A stretch of 42,162 bases of DNA from assembly GCA_014859085.1 (NCBI GenBank), contig JACUUY010000006.1, positions 1 through 42,162 on the forward strand. Direction: 5' to 3'. The translations under genes and the position numbers were made by a program. Positions within the stretch are counted from its first letter, which is position 1. Each line of letters starts with the position of its first letter. Below, piece by piece: positions 1-9,529 of this stretch. Source of the stretch: Caldifarciminota bacterium (GTDB taxonomy: Bacteria; Hydrothermota; Tepidihabitantia; SM23-42). The notes under the pieces were generated by a model. The model did no database searches. It was not told where the DNA came from and worked only from the letters and a program-made list of their open reading frames with translations.

Positions 1-2
1 TA

Positions 3-2756
3 GTGGAGTCCATTCCACCAATCACGCTCGACAGCCAAGACGTCTGGCAGGTTGCCGCGTACATAGATACACTCGCCGAGATCCAGGGGTTCGGCCTGTT
101 GGATAGCGCGAACTTCCTGCGCTATTCGTTCGCCGGCACGCAGTTGCTCAATATCAATACCTGGGTTCCCGTCTATCAGGGAGCGTTTCCCATGCGGACG
201 TGGAACCACTATCGCCTGCCGGTCGCACAGGACTGGCTCGCGTATCACGGCTATCTGCCGGTGATCACGTCGATCGTGTTCATCAACGACCGCGATTATG
301 ACCCGGATGGTGTCGTATATTTTGATGACATACTCGATATCACAGCCGACCTGCCCATGGCGCCGCAGGTAGCGATCGGATATACACAGGGTGATGTTTA
401 CCAGGACGCAGCCGGCGCGCGATTCGTCGATATTCAGTTCTACAGCACCGTAATTGATACAGATTCGTGGTACCACGACTATTTCTGGCACTTCGGCGAC
501 GGTTCGACGAGCAGCGAACCGGATCCGTTCCACACGTATGTTGTCCTGGATGATCATGACTACACGGTGCTGCTCGAAGTCGCCGACAGCACGGACCGCT
601 GGGGACGCGCCACATGCCAGGTGTCGGTCGACACCGGACCCACGACCTATCCATTGACCATCAATTTCGTCGGCGACATCATGCTCGCGCGCCGCTACGA
701 ACAGCCCGGCGGGATCATACCCACGCTCGGGGTCGAGGCGATCTTTGAGCCGACCCTGCCGTATCTGGGTGAAGCGGCCGAGATCACGGTCGCCAATCTT
801 GAAGGCCCTCTGACCAACACGGGCACGCCGCACCCAACCAAGCCGATCATATTCAGGAGTTCGCCGGCGAATGTCGCGGGGCTCGTCTATGCGGGTATCG
901 ATGTCGTTTCGATCGCCAATAATCACATCATTGACTACGGCCTTGAGGGCTTGCAGCAAACACAAGATGTGCTCGACGCACACAATATCCTCTATTCAGG
1001 CGCGGGCGCGAACTCCTATGAAGCGTACCAACCTGTTTTCGTCAATCAGAAGGGTACGAATATCGCTTTTCTCGCTTCGAGCGATCGGACCGGACAGTAC
1101 GACAACTATCAGCCGTACCTCAACGCCGGTTTCAACAAACCAGGTTTTGCCAACCTCACGCAGTTCGATGTCACGCGCCAGATCCAGGCCGTGGAAAACG
1201 AGGCCGATATCATCATTGTTGAGATGCACTCCGGCGATGAATACAACCCGCTGCCCGAGACAATGGAGCGCGATGCTCGCGACTACGCCGAAGATGAGAT
1301 GTACTCACCGTTCCTCCTCGTGCCCGGCCGGAGCGATATCGCCGACCGCAGACACGCGATCGACCAGGGAGCCGATCTCGTCATCTGCCACCACGTGCAC
1401 GTCCTGCAGGGTTTCGAAGTCTATAATGGCAAATTGATCGCGCACTCACTGGGCAATTTCACGTTCGACCTCAACTACCCGGAGACCTTTCCTTCGATGA
1501 TCCTCACCGGAAAGATCGGCAGCGCCGGCTTCTACGATTACCGTGTGGCGCCGGTATACATCGATGATTACATTCCCCGGCGCGCAAGGGGCGAGCTGGG
1601 ACTGCACATCCTTGATTACCTCGCGCGCCGCAGTCGGGACCTGGGCACCTACCTCGTTGTCGACCGGGACAGCGTGGCCGCGCAGGTCATCCTCGATACG
1701 CTCGGCCTCACGTCGACGACGACCTTCCACACGGATACGGTCCAATTGCGCCAGGAGAACGGCCAGTGGGTTTCGACCCCGCTCCGCCTTTCCAGACGGG
1801 GTGATATCTCTTCGCTCATCTCGATCGATCCTGGGGCCGACTGGCAATTCAGGCTGGGCCGGGAGACCGTCTGGTTCGGCAATTTCGAAGACGAAGGCTG
1901 CACGATGTGGTTGCTTGACCATCCGGATGAGTTCTTTGATGACAGCATTTTCTATGCCGGCGCACGGTCCCTGTGCCAATTCCGCTCGCAGCAGAATGTC
2001 ACCATCGCCACCCACTTCGAGAACCGCCTTGTCTGCTATTCAGATACCATCGGGTACACCTTGTACGGACACATCCGAACCGACAACGGGAATAATGCCG
2101 AGGTGCAGGTCAGATTCTATCAGTCGCGAACGACCGGTTTTTCGATCGGTTCCGAAGCCACGGAGCAGGTCAGCGGCACGAACGAATGGGCTCTCTACTA
2201 TAAGAACTTCTTCCCGGCCAACGGCACGAACTTCGTTGATGTCTGGCTGCGAAGCGCCGGACCGCAAACCGGTGACGGTTACGCGTGGTTTGACAACGTC
2301 GGCATCATCGAATGGGAGGCATGGCAGCCGCTCAGCCCGGGGCTTTCCTTTGCCAGGCCTTATGATTACTCGTGGATCCAGGTTCGCACCCAGGACCAGA
2401 TCTATCAAGCCACGCTGTCGTACGAAGAAACAGAATACAATCCAGGCACCGCGCTGCGGGAAGTGATTGCGAAACTTCCGGCGTTCACTTCATTGCAGTG
2501 TTATCCCAATCCGACGAACGCGGCGATCACCATTCAGTACTCGCTGATCGAGACGGCCAAAGTAACGATGAAGATCTACAATGTTCTGGGACAGGAAGTT
2601 AAAACACTGGTCGACGGACCCCAACGCGCCGGGTACAAGACAGTCACGTGGGATGGACTTGACAACTGGAACCAGACCCTCAGCGCCGGAATATATTTCT
2701 GCCGGGTCCGGACTGCAACAGACGCGCGCACGATCAAGTTAGTGCTGCTCAGATAG
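3..2756 (+). CDS. Secreted multidomain protein: PKD-like domain, CapA/PgsA-type metallophosphatase domain, C-terminal FlgD/T9SS-type sorting domain; probably 5'-truncated by the window edge
   Basis: ORF open to the window start; motifs NFVGDIMLARR...ANLEGPLT...SIANNHIIDYG (CapA), WHFGDGSTSSEPDPFHTY (PKD), LQCYPNPTNAAITIQYSL...IYNVLGQEVKTL...GIYFCRV (sorting domain). Confidence 0.88.
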   Translation: MESIPPITLDSQDVWQVAAYIDTLAEIQGFGLLDSANFLRYSFAGTQLLNINTWVPVYQGAFPMRTWNHYRLPVAQDWLAYHGYLPVITSIVFINDRDYDPDGVVYFDDILDITADLPMAPQVAIGYTQGDVYQDAAGARFVDIQFYSTVIDTDSWYHDYFWHFGDGSTSSEPDPFHTYVVLDDHDYTVLLEVADSTDRWGRATCQVSVDTGPTTYPLTINFVGDIMLARRYEQPGGIIPTLGVEAIFEPTLPYLGEAAEITVANLEGPLTNTGTPHPTKPIIFRSSPANVAGLVYAGIDVVSIANNHIIDYGLEGLQQTQDVLDAHNILYSGAGANSYEAYQPVFVNQKGTNIAFLASSDRTGQYDNYQPYLNAGFNKPGFANLTQFDVTRQIQAVENEADIIIVEMHSGDEYNPLPETMERDARDYAEDEMYSPFLLVPGRSDIADRRHAIDQGADLVICHHVHVLQGFEVYNGKLIAHSLGNFTFDLNYPETFPSMILTGKIGSAGFYDYRVAPVYIDDYIPRRARGELGLHILDYLARRSRDLGTYLVVDRDSVAAQVILDTLGLTSTTTFHTDTVQLRQENGQWVSTPLRLSRRGDISSLISIDPGADWQFRLGRETVWFGNFEDEGCTMWLLDHPDEFFDDSIFYAGARSLCQFRSQQNVTIATHFENRLVCYSDTIGYTLYGHIRTDNGNNAEVQVRFYQSRTTGFSIGSEATEQVSGTNEWALYYKNFFPANGTNFVDVWLRSAGPQTGDGYAWFDNVGIIEWEAWQPLSPGLSFARPYDYSWIQVRTQDQIYQATLSYEETEYNPGTALREVIAKLPAFTSLQCYPNPTNAAITIQYSLIETAKVTMKIYNVLGQEVKTLVDGPQRAGYKTVTWDGLDNWNQTLSAGIYFCRVRTATDARTIKLVLLR

Positions 2757-2785
2757 GAAAGTAATAAGGACACCAGATACCGCCC

Positions 2786-2818
2786 GCGAAAATTGTCAAA
2801 TTGTCAAGCACCGTCCCC
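2786..2818. repeat. Single arm of the GGGGAC(A/G)G + tandem-octamer repeat family (minus orientation)
   Basis: Reverse complement GGGGACGGTGC TTGACAAT TTGACAAT TTTCGC; same layout as arms at 21429 and 30809. Confidence 0.6.
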
Positions 2819-2909
2819 GAAGGAATATTTTGACGCAAAATCGCAGTAAACCCTTCTGCCGCGGCGGTGTCTTAAGTATAGCAAATAATAAGCGCAATCA
2901 CAGTTACGA

Positions 2910-2934
2910 ACCGGGCGCGGGCTCGGTTTTGTTT
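2910..2934 (+). terminator. Candidate intrinsic terminator of the CapA/PKD gene
   Basis: ACCGGGC-gcgg-GCTCGGT followed by TTTGTTT. Confidence 0.55.
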
Positions 2935-2987
2935 ATTAGCTATACGTTATTGTGTCAGAGCTGAATAAGCCGCGACACGAGGAGGAT

Positions 2988-3605
2988 ATGACAATGAGGA
3001 AAGTCGTACCAATAATTGCCGAGGGAATTGCCATTTGCGTTATCTCAATTCTCTTCTGGCAGATGATCGTCATGCGCAACAATCTTCGCGAGAAGATCGG
3101 CATGATGAATATGATGATCTCCAGATACGAAGCAAAGGCGCAATTCCTCGAGGATTACCTGCCGATGGTGAGCGCGTACACCGGCTCTGATATCACGGCC
3201 AAACGCATTCTCGCGGCCGTTTACGAGAACAGCCGTCAGTATGACCTGGCGCCGGAGCTGTTATTGTCAGTCATTCAGGTCGAATCTGAATTCAATCCCC
3301 GGGCATACAGCAGAGCCGGAGCGATCGGTTTGATGCAGATCATGCCGGTCACCGGCATCTATGTCGGCCGGACCCTCGGACTGCGAATCGACAATGAACA
3401 GGATCTTTACGATATTGAGAAAAATATTCAGATCGGTGCCGTATTCATCAAAGAATGTATTGAGCGTATGGGCGAGCAAAGGGGGCTGGGCTATTATTAT
3501 GCCGGACGCCATACGCAGCATTATCCAATTTACACAAGGAAGATTGCGGCCGCCAAGGAGTTGTGGCTCGCTGCGGTCGCCGATCCAAACTACAGCATGC
3601 AGTAA
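2988..3605 (+). CDS. Membrane-anchored lytic transglycosylase (SLT domain)
   Basis: N-terminal TM, then LLLSVIQVESEFNPRAYSRAGAIGLMQIMPVTG; ATG at 2988 preceded by GAGGAGG, so the ORF-track start at 2952 is probably too early. Confidence 0.9.
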   Translation: MTMRKVVPIIAEGIAICVISILFWQMIVMRNNLREKIGMMNMMISRYEAKAQFLEDYLPMVSAYTGSDITAKRILAAVYENSRQYDLAPELLLSVIQVESEFNPRAYSRAGAIGLMQIMPVTGIYVGRTLGLRIDNEQDLYDIEKNIQIGAVFIKECIERMGEQRGLGYYYAGRHTQHYPIYTRKIAAAKELWLAAVADPNYSMQ

Positions 3606-3620
3606 GTGCGGCGCACTGTC

Positions 3621-4340
3621 TCAGAATATCTCTTCGAGCGCCGCTTCGGTCACCCAACCGCCAATGCCGCCGGACAGCTGGATCAGTGCGTAACCATTCC
3701 TCGTTTCACGGATCCATGCTTCTGCTCCGTCATGCAAGAGAATGATCACTTTGTAATCGTCGGCCGGGCCGCTCAGAACACTGACCTCGGGCCCCGTAAC
3801 AACCGCGTGGCGCCCTGTTTTCTCGCCCAGCCAGACCTGCCAGTTGATGAAGAAAAATATACACAGAACCGCAGCCGTGATGGCAGCATAGCCGAAGACG
3901 CGTATCCGAAAGATGAGGTGGAGTGACAGCAGAACGGATGCAGCCACGAAGAAGAACGTTGTCAGGATCTGCGTTTCATACAATGAGAAGTAGTGAAACA
4001 AGGCATCGAGAATGCTGATCAGGGGACTCGCGGCCAGCTGGACCTTGTCAACCCGGTAATTGCGCACGAACTCAAGGTTATGCGTGATGTCCTGGTCCCG
4101 GGGCGCAAGAAAGTGTGCGACGCGGTAGTGCAAGACGGATTTGCCCAGCATGCCCTTCTTGAAATACGCGTTACCGAGATTGTAATGGATACCGGCACTG
4201 CGGACCATTTGAAGGGCCTGCTCGTAGGCAGCGATCGCCTCGCTGTACCGCCCCTGCAGAAAGTACTCATTGCCCCGGTTATATGACTCCGTGGCATCGA
4301 GTTCGAACTGCGTGATGGAGAGGATAAGAAGGATCATCAT
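3621..4340 (-). CDS. batE: BatE-like protein: TPR, two TM helices, C-terminal SH3-like domain
   Basis: SYNRGNEYFLQGRYSEAIAAYEQAL TPR, TM pair, SH3-like tail; last gene of a bat operon; ATG ATG ATC start overlaps the upstream gene. Confidence 0.82.
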   Translation of the reverse strand: MMILLILSITQFELDATESYNRGNEYFLQGRYSEAIAAYEQALQMVRSAGIHYNLGNAYFKKGMLGKSVLHYRVAHFLAPRDQDITHNLEFVRNYRVDKVQLAASPLISILDALFHYFSLYETQILTTFFFVAASVLLSLHLIFRIRVFGYAAITAAVLCIFFFINWQVWLGEKTGRHAVVTGPEVSVLSGPADDYKVIILLHDGAEAWIRETRNGYALIQLSGGIGGWVTEAALEEIF

Positions 4341-6073
4341 AGACCGCTTATCAGTTCCTTGGCCTTTTGCAGGAGCAACCGGGGATTCTCGGTCCTGATC
4401 TCCGGCAGGAAACGCAGGTCGCACTCCATCAATAACTCGCTCAATCTCTTCGTGTTATCCGCGCTCACGCCCCTCTTTTCCAGTTCTCCAATAAGATCCC
4501 CGGTCGTAAGAGACCCGACATCGAGATTATATCGGTCACCGATATACCCCAACAGAACTCTTGACAACGCACCATAGAATCCCTTTTCATTGCGCTTTTT
4601 CAACTCATTCTCGGCCTCTCTCATGCGGTTCCTGAGCAGTCTGCTCGATCTGATTTTGCGGGCATAAGCCCGGTCGTTGATAAGCCGGGTTTGGTGCCTT
4701 CGATAGGTCAATGCCAGTCCGATCATAAACAGGGATGCGATGTACGGCATCCAGAGCCATTGGCCAGCCGATAGTCCCTGCTCCTTCAACCTTCTGACGT
4801 CCGGTTTGATATAACGCACATCCGTGCCAATTACCCTGAGGCCGCCGGCTTGCGCCGTCTCACCCGCCGTCGACGTCTGGATCGCGGTGAATTTCAGTCT
4901 CTCGGTCGTGACCGTGTGGTACTTCTTGTCAACCGGATCAAAGTACGCGATCGCAATGGCCGGCACGACATGTTCGCCATCGGTCTGCGGGATGAGCGGA
5001 TAGCGGAACTCCTTGTATCCCCTGAAAGTCGTTCCCGGAAAATCAACGCTGGTTCTGGTCTCAGGATCGAGGACCCTCACGCCCGGGATAGAGGGGATCA
5101 AAGGTTTCTCGACCAGTTTGATGTTGCCTGACCCGGTGATCCGTATGAGCAGGTCGATCGGCTCAGCACCTTCCGAGACCGTCCGGTCGAGCGCGCCGCT
5201 GATCGAAAATTCGCCAACGCCGCCCGTGAAGACATCGGGCTTTCCTTCAACCGGCAATGGTATCACCTCCACGTAGTGACGGTCGGATTGAAGAGGCACA
5301 ATGCTGGGCCGGCTGAAAACATCGAAAAAGTCGCGCGGTGAGCGGACAACGGCGACATTGAGCTTCATCGACGCGACCTGCAACCGTCCGCTGGTCACCG
5401 GGAATAGTGCCGACTTCTTCAGCACGCAATAGTCATAAACCTTCCCGTCAACCGGCTTGCGCTGAAATTCGATGCGCTGGGCATCGTATATCGGTTCGAC
5501 CCAGAAACCGCTGAACGAGGGAGCCGACGCAAGGTTGATATCGGCAAGCCTCAACCTCGTGTAAAGGGTATATTCGACGAACACCGGCTCGCCCACGTAG
5601 ACGGTTCTGCGATTCACGGTCGCCACCAAACGGAGATCTTCGGCGACCGCGATACCCGGGTCTTGGGGCACGGGCGCTGGCTGGCCACCCTGGATAACCT
5701 TGATGGCGATCGGCTCGGTCTGGTAGGTCTCGCCCCTCCACTCGAGCCGGCATGGACCGATCGCGGTCTCGCCCGGTGCGCGCGGATAGAGCGTGTAAAT
5801 GAAGTTGATGAACTGCCGGCGGACCGTCTTTCCGCCCGCAACCTGAATGCTCGTCGATTGTGACGTTGAAGTACCTCCGATATCGAACGCCGGCAGGTCG
5901 GGCAGCTGCGGCGCAGGCACCTGCCCGATGTCTTCACCTTCGACCGACACGGTCAACAGGAACGGGTCGCCGATCCTCACCTCGGTGCTGCTGACCGATG
6001 CAACGAAATTCAGCGCGCTGCCCGGAAGCAGGGCAACCAGGCAGAAGAAAATCTTACCAATCCTTGTCAACAT
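4337..6073 (-). CDS. batD: BatD-like oxygen-tolerance protein
   Basis: Signal peptide, beta-rich N-terminus (VRIGDPFLLTVSVEG), late TM, helical C-terminus; position in bat operon. Confidence 0.87.
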   Translation of the reverse strand: MLTRIGKIFFCLVALLPGSALNFVASVSSTEVRIGDPFLLTVSVEGEDIGQVPAPQLPDLPAFDIGGTSTSQSTSIQVAGGKTVRRQFINFIYTLYPRAPGETAIGPCRLEWRGETYQTEPIAIKVIQGGQPAPVPQDPGIAVAEDLRLVATVNRRTVYVGEPVFVEYTLYTRLRLADINLASAPSFSGFWVEPIYDAQRIEFQRKPVDGKVYDYCVLKKSALFPVTSGRLQVASMKLNVAVVRSPRDFFDVFSRPSIVPLQSDRHYVEVIPLPVEGKPDVFTGGVGEFSISGALDRTVSEGAEPIDLLIRITGSGNIKLVEKPLIPSIPGVRVLDPETRTSVDFPGTTFRGYKEFRYPLIPQTDGEHVVPAIAIAYFDPVDKKYHTVTTERLKFTAIQTSTAGETAQAGGLRVIGTDVRYIKPDVRRLKEQGLSAGQWLWMPYIASLFMIGLALTYRRHQTRLINDRAYARKIRSSRLLRNRMREAENELKKRNEKGFYGALSRVLLGYIGDRYNLDVGSLTTGDLIGELEKRGVSADNTKRLSELLMECDLRFLPEIRTENPRLLLQKAKELISGL

Positions 6074-6680
6074 CTCCCTTGCTCTCCTGACGCCGCGACT
6101 TCTCGAGATCCTCTTTCTCCTTGTCCTGCAATGCCTGGAGGATCCGTTCTGCCTCTTCCCCGCTTATTTCACCTTCCTGCGGCTCGGGTCGCGGCTGCTC
6201 TTGCTGCTCATCCTGCCCGGTCGAATCGCTCTGCGCTTGGTTCTCGATCTGCTTCTTCACCTTAAGGCAGAACTCGAGGTTCTGTTTCGCATCGAGGTCC
6301 TTTGGATCCACAAGCAGCGACATTCTATACGCCTCGATCGCCGCGTCAAGCTGTCCTTTTCTGAACTGGCTGTTCCCGATATTATAAAAGATATCCGCGT
6401 GGAAACCCATATCCTTCTCCAGGAAGCCGAGCTGAAACTCACTGATCGCCTCATCGTATTCTTGCATCCGGTAAAGCACGCGGCCTATGTTGTAATGAAT
6501 CTTCGGATTGTCCGGCTCCTGCACCAACGCCTCCTGATAATGCCGCAGCGCCTCGGCGTATTCACCTTTTCGCTCCAGGCGATTGCCGCGCCGCATACTT
6601 GCGCCGACATCAGACCAGCCGAGAGCACCAAGAATGAGCACACCACACAGCAGGAATTTTGCCGGACGATCAGAGATCAT
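6054..6680 (-). CDS. batC: BatC-like TPR protein
   Basis: Repeated TPRs (YAEALRHYQEALVQEPDNPKIHYNIGRVLY) and charged tail; position in bat operon. Confidence 0.85.
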   Translation of the reverse strand: MISDRPAKFLLCGVLILGALGWSDVGASMRRGNRLERKGEYAEALRHYQEALVQEPDNPKIHYNIGRVLYRMQEYDEAISEFQLGFLEKDMGFHADIFYNIGNSQFRKGQLDAAIEAYRMSLLVDPKDLDAKQNLEFCLKVKKQIENQAQSDSTGQDEQQEQPRPEPQEGEISGEEAERILQALQDKEKEDLEKSRRQESKGDVDKDW

Positions 6681-7680
6681 ACCACCACCCCTTCCGGTCG
6701 TTCAACAGCGCTCCCAGCAGTACGAGCGCAAATGCCGGCAACAGGAAGTACTGATACCTTTCCTCGTATTCGACGTACTCGCCGGCGCCGATCTCTTTTC
6801 TCTTTATCCGGTCGAGTTCGGCGACCAGGCGGTCCACGTAAGCACCCTCGCTGCGGAAATACCGGCCATCGGCCGCCTTTGCCAGGACAATGAGCAATCT
6901 CTCGGAGAGCCGGGACATCACGATCTTGTCGTCCCGGTCTTTCTTGTAGGACACGAAATTCCCGTGTGGATCAAACTCGGGCACGGGCGAGCCTTCAACC
7001 GTCGCAACGCCGACCGCGAACAACTTCGTACCCTGATCCCGGATCTTGTTCACAACCGCCACGGGATCGCCGGAGAGATTATCACCGTCCGTGAATAGAA
7101 CGAGCGCCTTGTGAGTATCTTCACCGGGATCGAACAACGAGTTTGAAACCGTTATTGCTCTTTCCAGGTCGGTGCCGGGTCTGGGCACGACATCCGGCGA
7201 TATTATATCGAGGAAAAGCTTCGCCGCATCGATGTCGGTCGTGAGCGGGCACATTACATAGCATTCGCCGGCGAATGCCGTGATGCCCACCCGGTTCCCT
7301 CTCAGGCTCTCGAGCAGCAGCGAAATCTCGGTCTTCGCCCGGCGCAGACGATCCGGTTTCAGATCCTGCGCAAGCATGCTCTTCGATGCATCGAGCGCGA
7401 TCACGACATCAATACCCGCGCCCTTGTAGACCTGTAATCGTTCGCCCCACTTGGGACGGGCAAGGGCGATTATCAAAAAGACGAAGCCCGCGACGAGCAG
7501 CACGTGCTGCGCGGCCTGCAAGCGGACGCTCACCGAGTCGGTTATTCTCGGCACGATCGCCGGATCTACGAACTTCCTGAGCCGCCGGCTGCGGCGTGCC
7601 ATGTGCCAGAGAAACCCGATGATGAAGACCGGTGCAAGGAAGAACAGGTAGAGGTATTGAGGGGCGGCCCACTTGATCAC
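6670..7680 (-). CDS. batB: BatB-like von Willebrand factor A membrane protein
   Basis: MIDAS DVVIALDASKSMLAQDLKPDRL, terminal TM helices. Confidence 0.9.
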   Translation of the reverse strand: MIKWAAPQYLYLFFLAPVFIIGFLWHMARRSRRLRKFVDPAIVPRITDSVSVRLQAAQHVLLVAGFVFLIIALARPKWGERLQVYKGAGIDVVIALDASKSMLAQDLKPDRLRRAKTEISLLLESLRGNRVGITAFAGECYVMCPLTTDIDAAKLFLDIISPDVVPRPGTDLERAITVSNSLFDPGEDTHKALVLFTDGDNLSGDPVAVVNKIRDQGTKLFAVGVATVEGSPVPEFDPHGNFVSYKKDRDDKIVMSRLSERLLIVLAKAADGRYFRSEGAYVDRLVAELDRIKRKEIGAGEYVEYEERYQYFLLPAFALVLLGALLNDRKGWWYDL

Positions 7681-8654
7681 GGCAACCTTCTGAAGACGAC
7701 AAGGACCAGCGCAAAATTCGCAATCAGCAATAGGGCCGCGGGCAGCATCAGATCCCCGCTCTTCTCGGCATAGACCGTATGCTGCAATGTCTTGAAGCTC
7801 GTCGGTTCCATCCGGTCGATCTCATCGTAGACCGTCTTCAATGCCGCACCGTCGGACGCCAGAAATGCGCGGCCGCCGGTTATCTGCGCTATCTCATTCA
7901 ACGTGTTGATGTCAAAATCGATCTCCACCTGAGTGTACCGGCGTCCATATACCGGATGATCGACCGGATAAGGAACCATGCCCTTGGTGCCCACACCGAT
8001 GCAGTACACCTTGATCCCGTACGTCCGGGCGATCTGCGCGGCACTGACCGGGTTTATTTCGCCGCGGTTGTTCACGCCGTCCGTGAGCAGGACTATCGTC
8101 CGGTCGCTGGCGCGCGAGTCCTTCAACCTTGTGACCGCAGTCGCCAGCCCCGTGCCGATCGCCGTGCCGTCTTCCAGAATGCCGAAATCCACATAGTCAA
8201 GCAGGTCTTTAAGTATGACGTGGTCGGTTGTCAGGGGACACTGGGTCAGGGCATCAGCCGCAAAAACAACGAGCCCGATCCGGTCGCCCTTGCGCCGTTC
8301 AATGAATTCCTTTGCCCGTTCCTTGGCGACATGCAGCCGGTTCTTGGGCACGAAATCCTCAGCCCTCATGGAAGTCGAAATATCCAGGCAGAGCATGATA
8401 TCGATGCCCTGGGTCTCGATCTCTTCGTACAGCCGGCCGCGCTGCGGCCTGGCCAGGGCGAGGACGATCAGAACGAGGAGAACACAGATCAGGCAGAATG
8501 GAATACGGCGCATGATCATTCCCCGGTTGCGGGCGGTCTTGAAGTAGGACGTGTCCGAAAACCTTATTGAAGACCGCCTCTTCTTGAATTCGAGGTAGAC
8601 GAGCGGGACCATAAGCAGCAGCAACAGCAAGTAGAGGGGATTCGCGAGAATCAT
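7677..8654 (-). CDS. batA: BatA-like von Willebrand factor A membrane protein
   Basis: MIDAS DIMLCLDISTSMRAEDFVPKNRL, LTDGVNNRGEI, terminal TM. Confidence 0.9.
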   Translation of the reverse strand: MILANPLYLLLLLLMVPLVYLEFKKRRSSIRFSDTSYFKTARNRGMIMRRIPFCLICVLLVLIVLALARPQRGRLYEEIETQGIDIMLCLDISTSMRAEDFVPKNRLHVAKERAKEFIERRKGDRIGLVVFAADALTQCPLTTDHVILKDLLDYVDFGILEDGTAIGTGLATAVTRLKDSRASDRTIVLLTDGVNNRGEINPVSAAQIARTYGIKVYCIGVGTKGMVPYPVDHPVYGRRYTQVEIDFDINTLNEIAQITGGRAFLASDGAALKTVYDEIDRMEPTSFKTLQHTVYAEKSGDLMLPAALLLIANFALVLVVFRRLP

Positions 8655-9529
8655 TGATCACCCCTGGTTGCCGGCTCGGGTCTGGTCATGTTGACGAGTT
8701 CTTTTGCCGCAAGGAGCGCGCCGCTCATCTCATCGAGCGGCGGCACGTATTTTGCATACTTAACCATGTCGGCGCGGGTGAAGAACCTGCTGAATTCTTC
8801 ACGCTGGGGTATCTTGTGCACCTTGAGACTGGCGACGATCTCAGAGGTCGTCTCTTCGGCCGCATTGAATCCGTAACGCCGCTCAAGATAACGCTTCAAG
8901 ATCTCGCTCATTGAATAGTAGTATTTCTTGAACAACCCCCTGGCCAGCCAATCACCGGCCGGGATATTCTCCAGCGCGATGATCGCTTCGATCCACGGCG
9001 GCGGCAGCGGTTTTTCACCCGCCCGCACCTTGGTCAGCCGCCTCAGGTACCGATATGCCGCGTAACCGATAACCGCGGCCGCGATCATGGCCGCGGCAAT
9101 GATCAACGGCAGGAAGTTGGGGAATTCGACTGCTTTCTTTATGTCGTTGATGTCCTGCATATCCTCGGGCAGAACGCTGGCGACGGACAAGCTGATCGCG
9201 GCGCTCGACAGCGTATCGACCGTGTCGCCCTTCCGGCGCAGAAATCTGAATTCCGGCACGCGCAAACTGCCCGTGCCGAACGGCACGAGTTTCATCTCGT
9301 AGGTATTCCTGACCGTGCCCTCGTGCTCGACGATCTCATTCTTCTGATCCACAATTATAAATGGCTCGAGCGAATCGACAAAGGGTTCTGAAAGCTCCGT
9401 ACCTTTTGGGTAGGCGGCGGTCAACGTTATTTCGAACGGGTCGCCGATCATCAGCTCCTTGCCCCGGTATTCCGCCTTGAGCTCGGCCGTGATCTCGACC
9501 TGGGCGATGAATAACAGGAGAACGATCAC
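8651..9529 (-). CDS. BatD-like short protein (signal peptide, beta domain, TM, helical DUF4381-like C-terminus)
   Basis: IGDPFEITLTAAYPKG parallels BatD IGDPFLLTVSVEG; one TM then a helical tail; lies between DUF58 and BatA. Confidence 0.7.
   Translation of the reverse strand: MIVLLLFIAQVEITAELKAEYRGKELMIGDPFEITLTAAYPKGTELSEPFVDSLEPFIIVDQKNEIVEHEGTVRNTYEMKLVPFGTGSLRVPEFRFLRRKGDTVDTLSSAAISLSVASVLPEDMQDINDIKKAVEFPNFLPLIIAAAMIAAAVIGYAAYRYLRRLTKVRAGEKPLPPPWIEAIIALENIPAGDWLARGLFKKYYYSMSEILKRYLERRYGFNAAEETTSEIVASLKVHKIPQREEFSRFFTRADMVKYAKYVPPLDEMSGALLAAKELVNMTRPEPATRGDQ

Noticed and set aside
1543-2466. 307-aa ORF in an alternate frame of the CapA/PKD gene
   Set aside because: Ser/Arg-rich shifted-frame translation, fully inside a domain-supported CDS.
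5847-6893. 348-aa plus-strand ORF opposite batD/batC/batB
   Set aside because: Antisense shadow of well-supported minus-strand genes; composition and lack of any domain pattern indicate a GC-driven spurious ORF.
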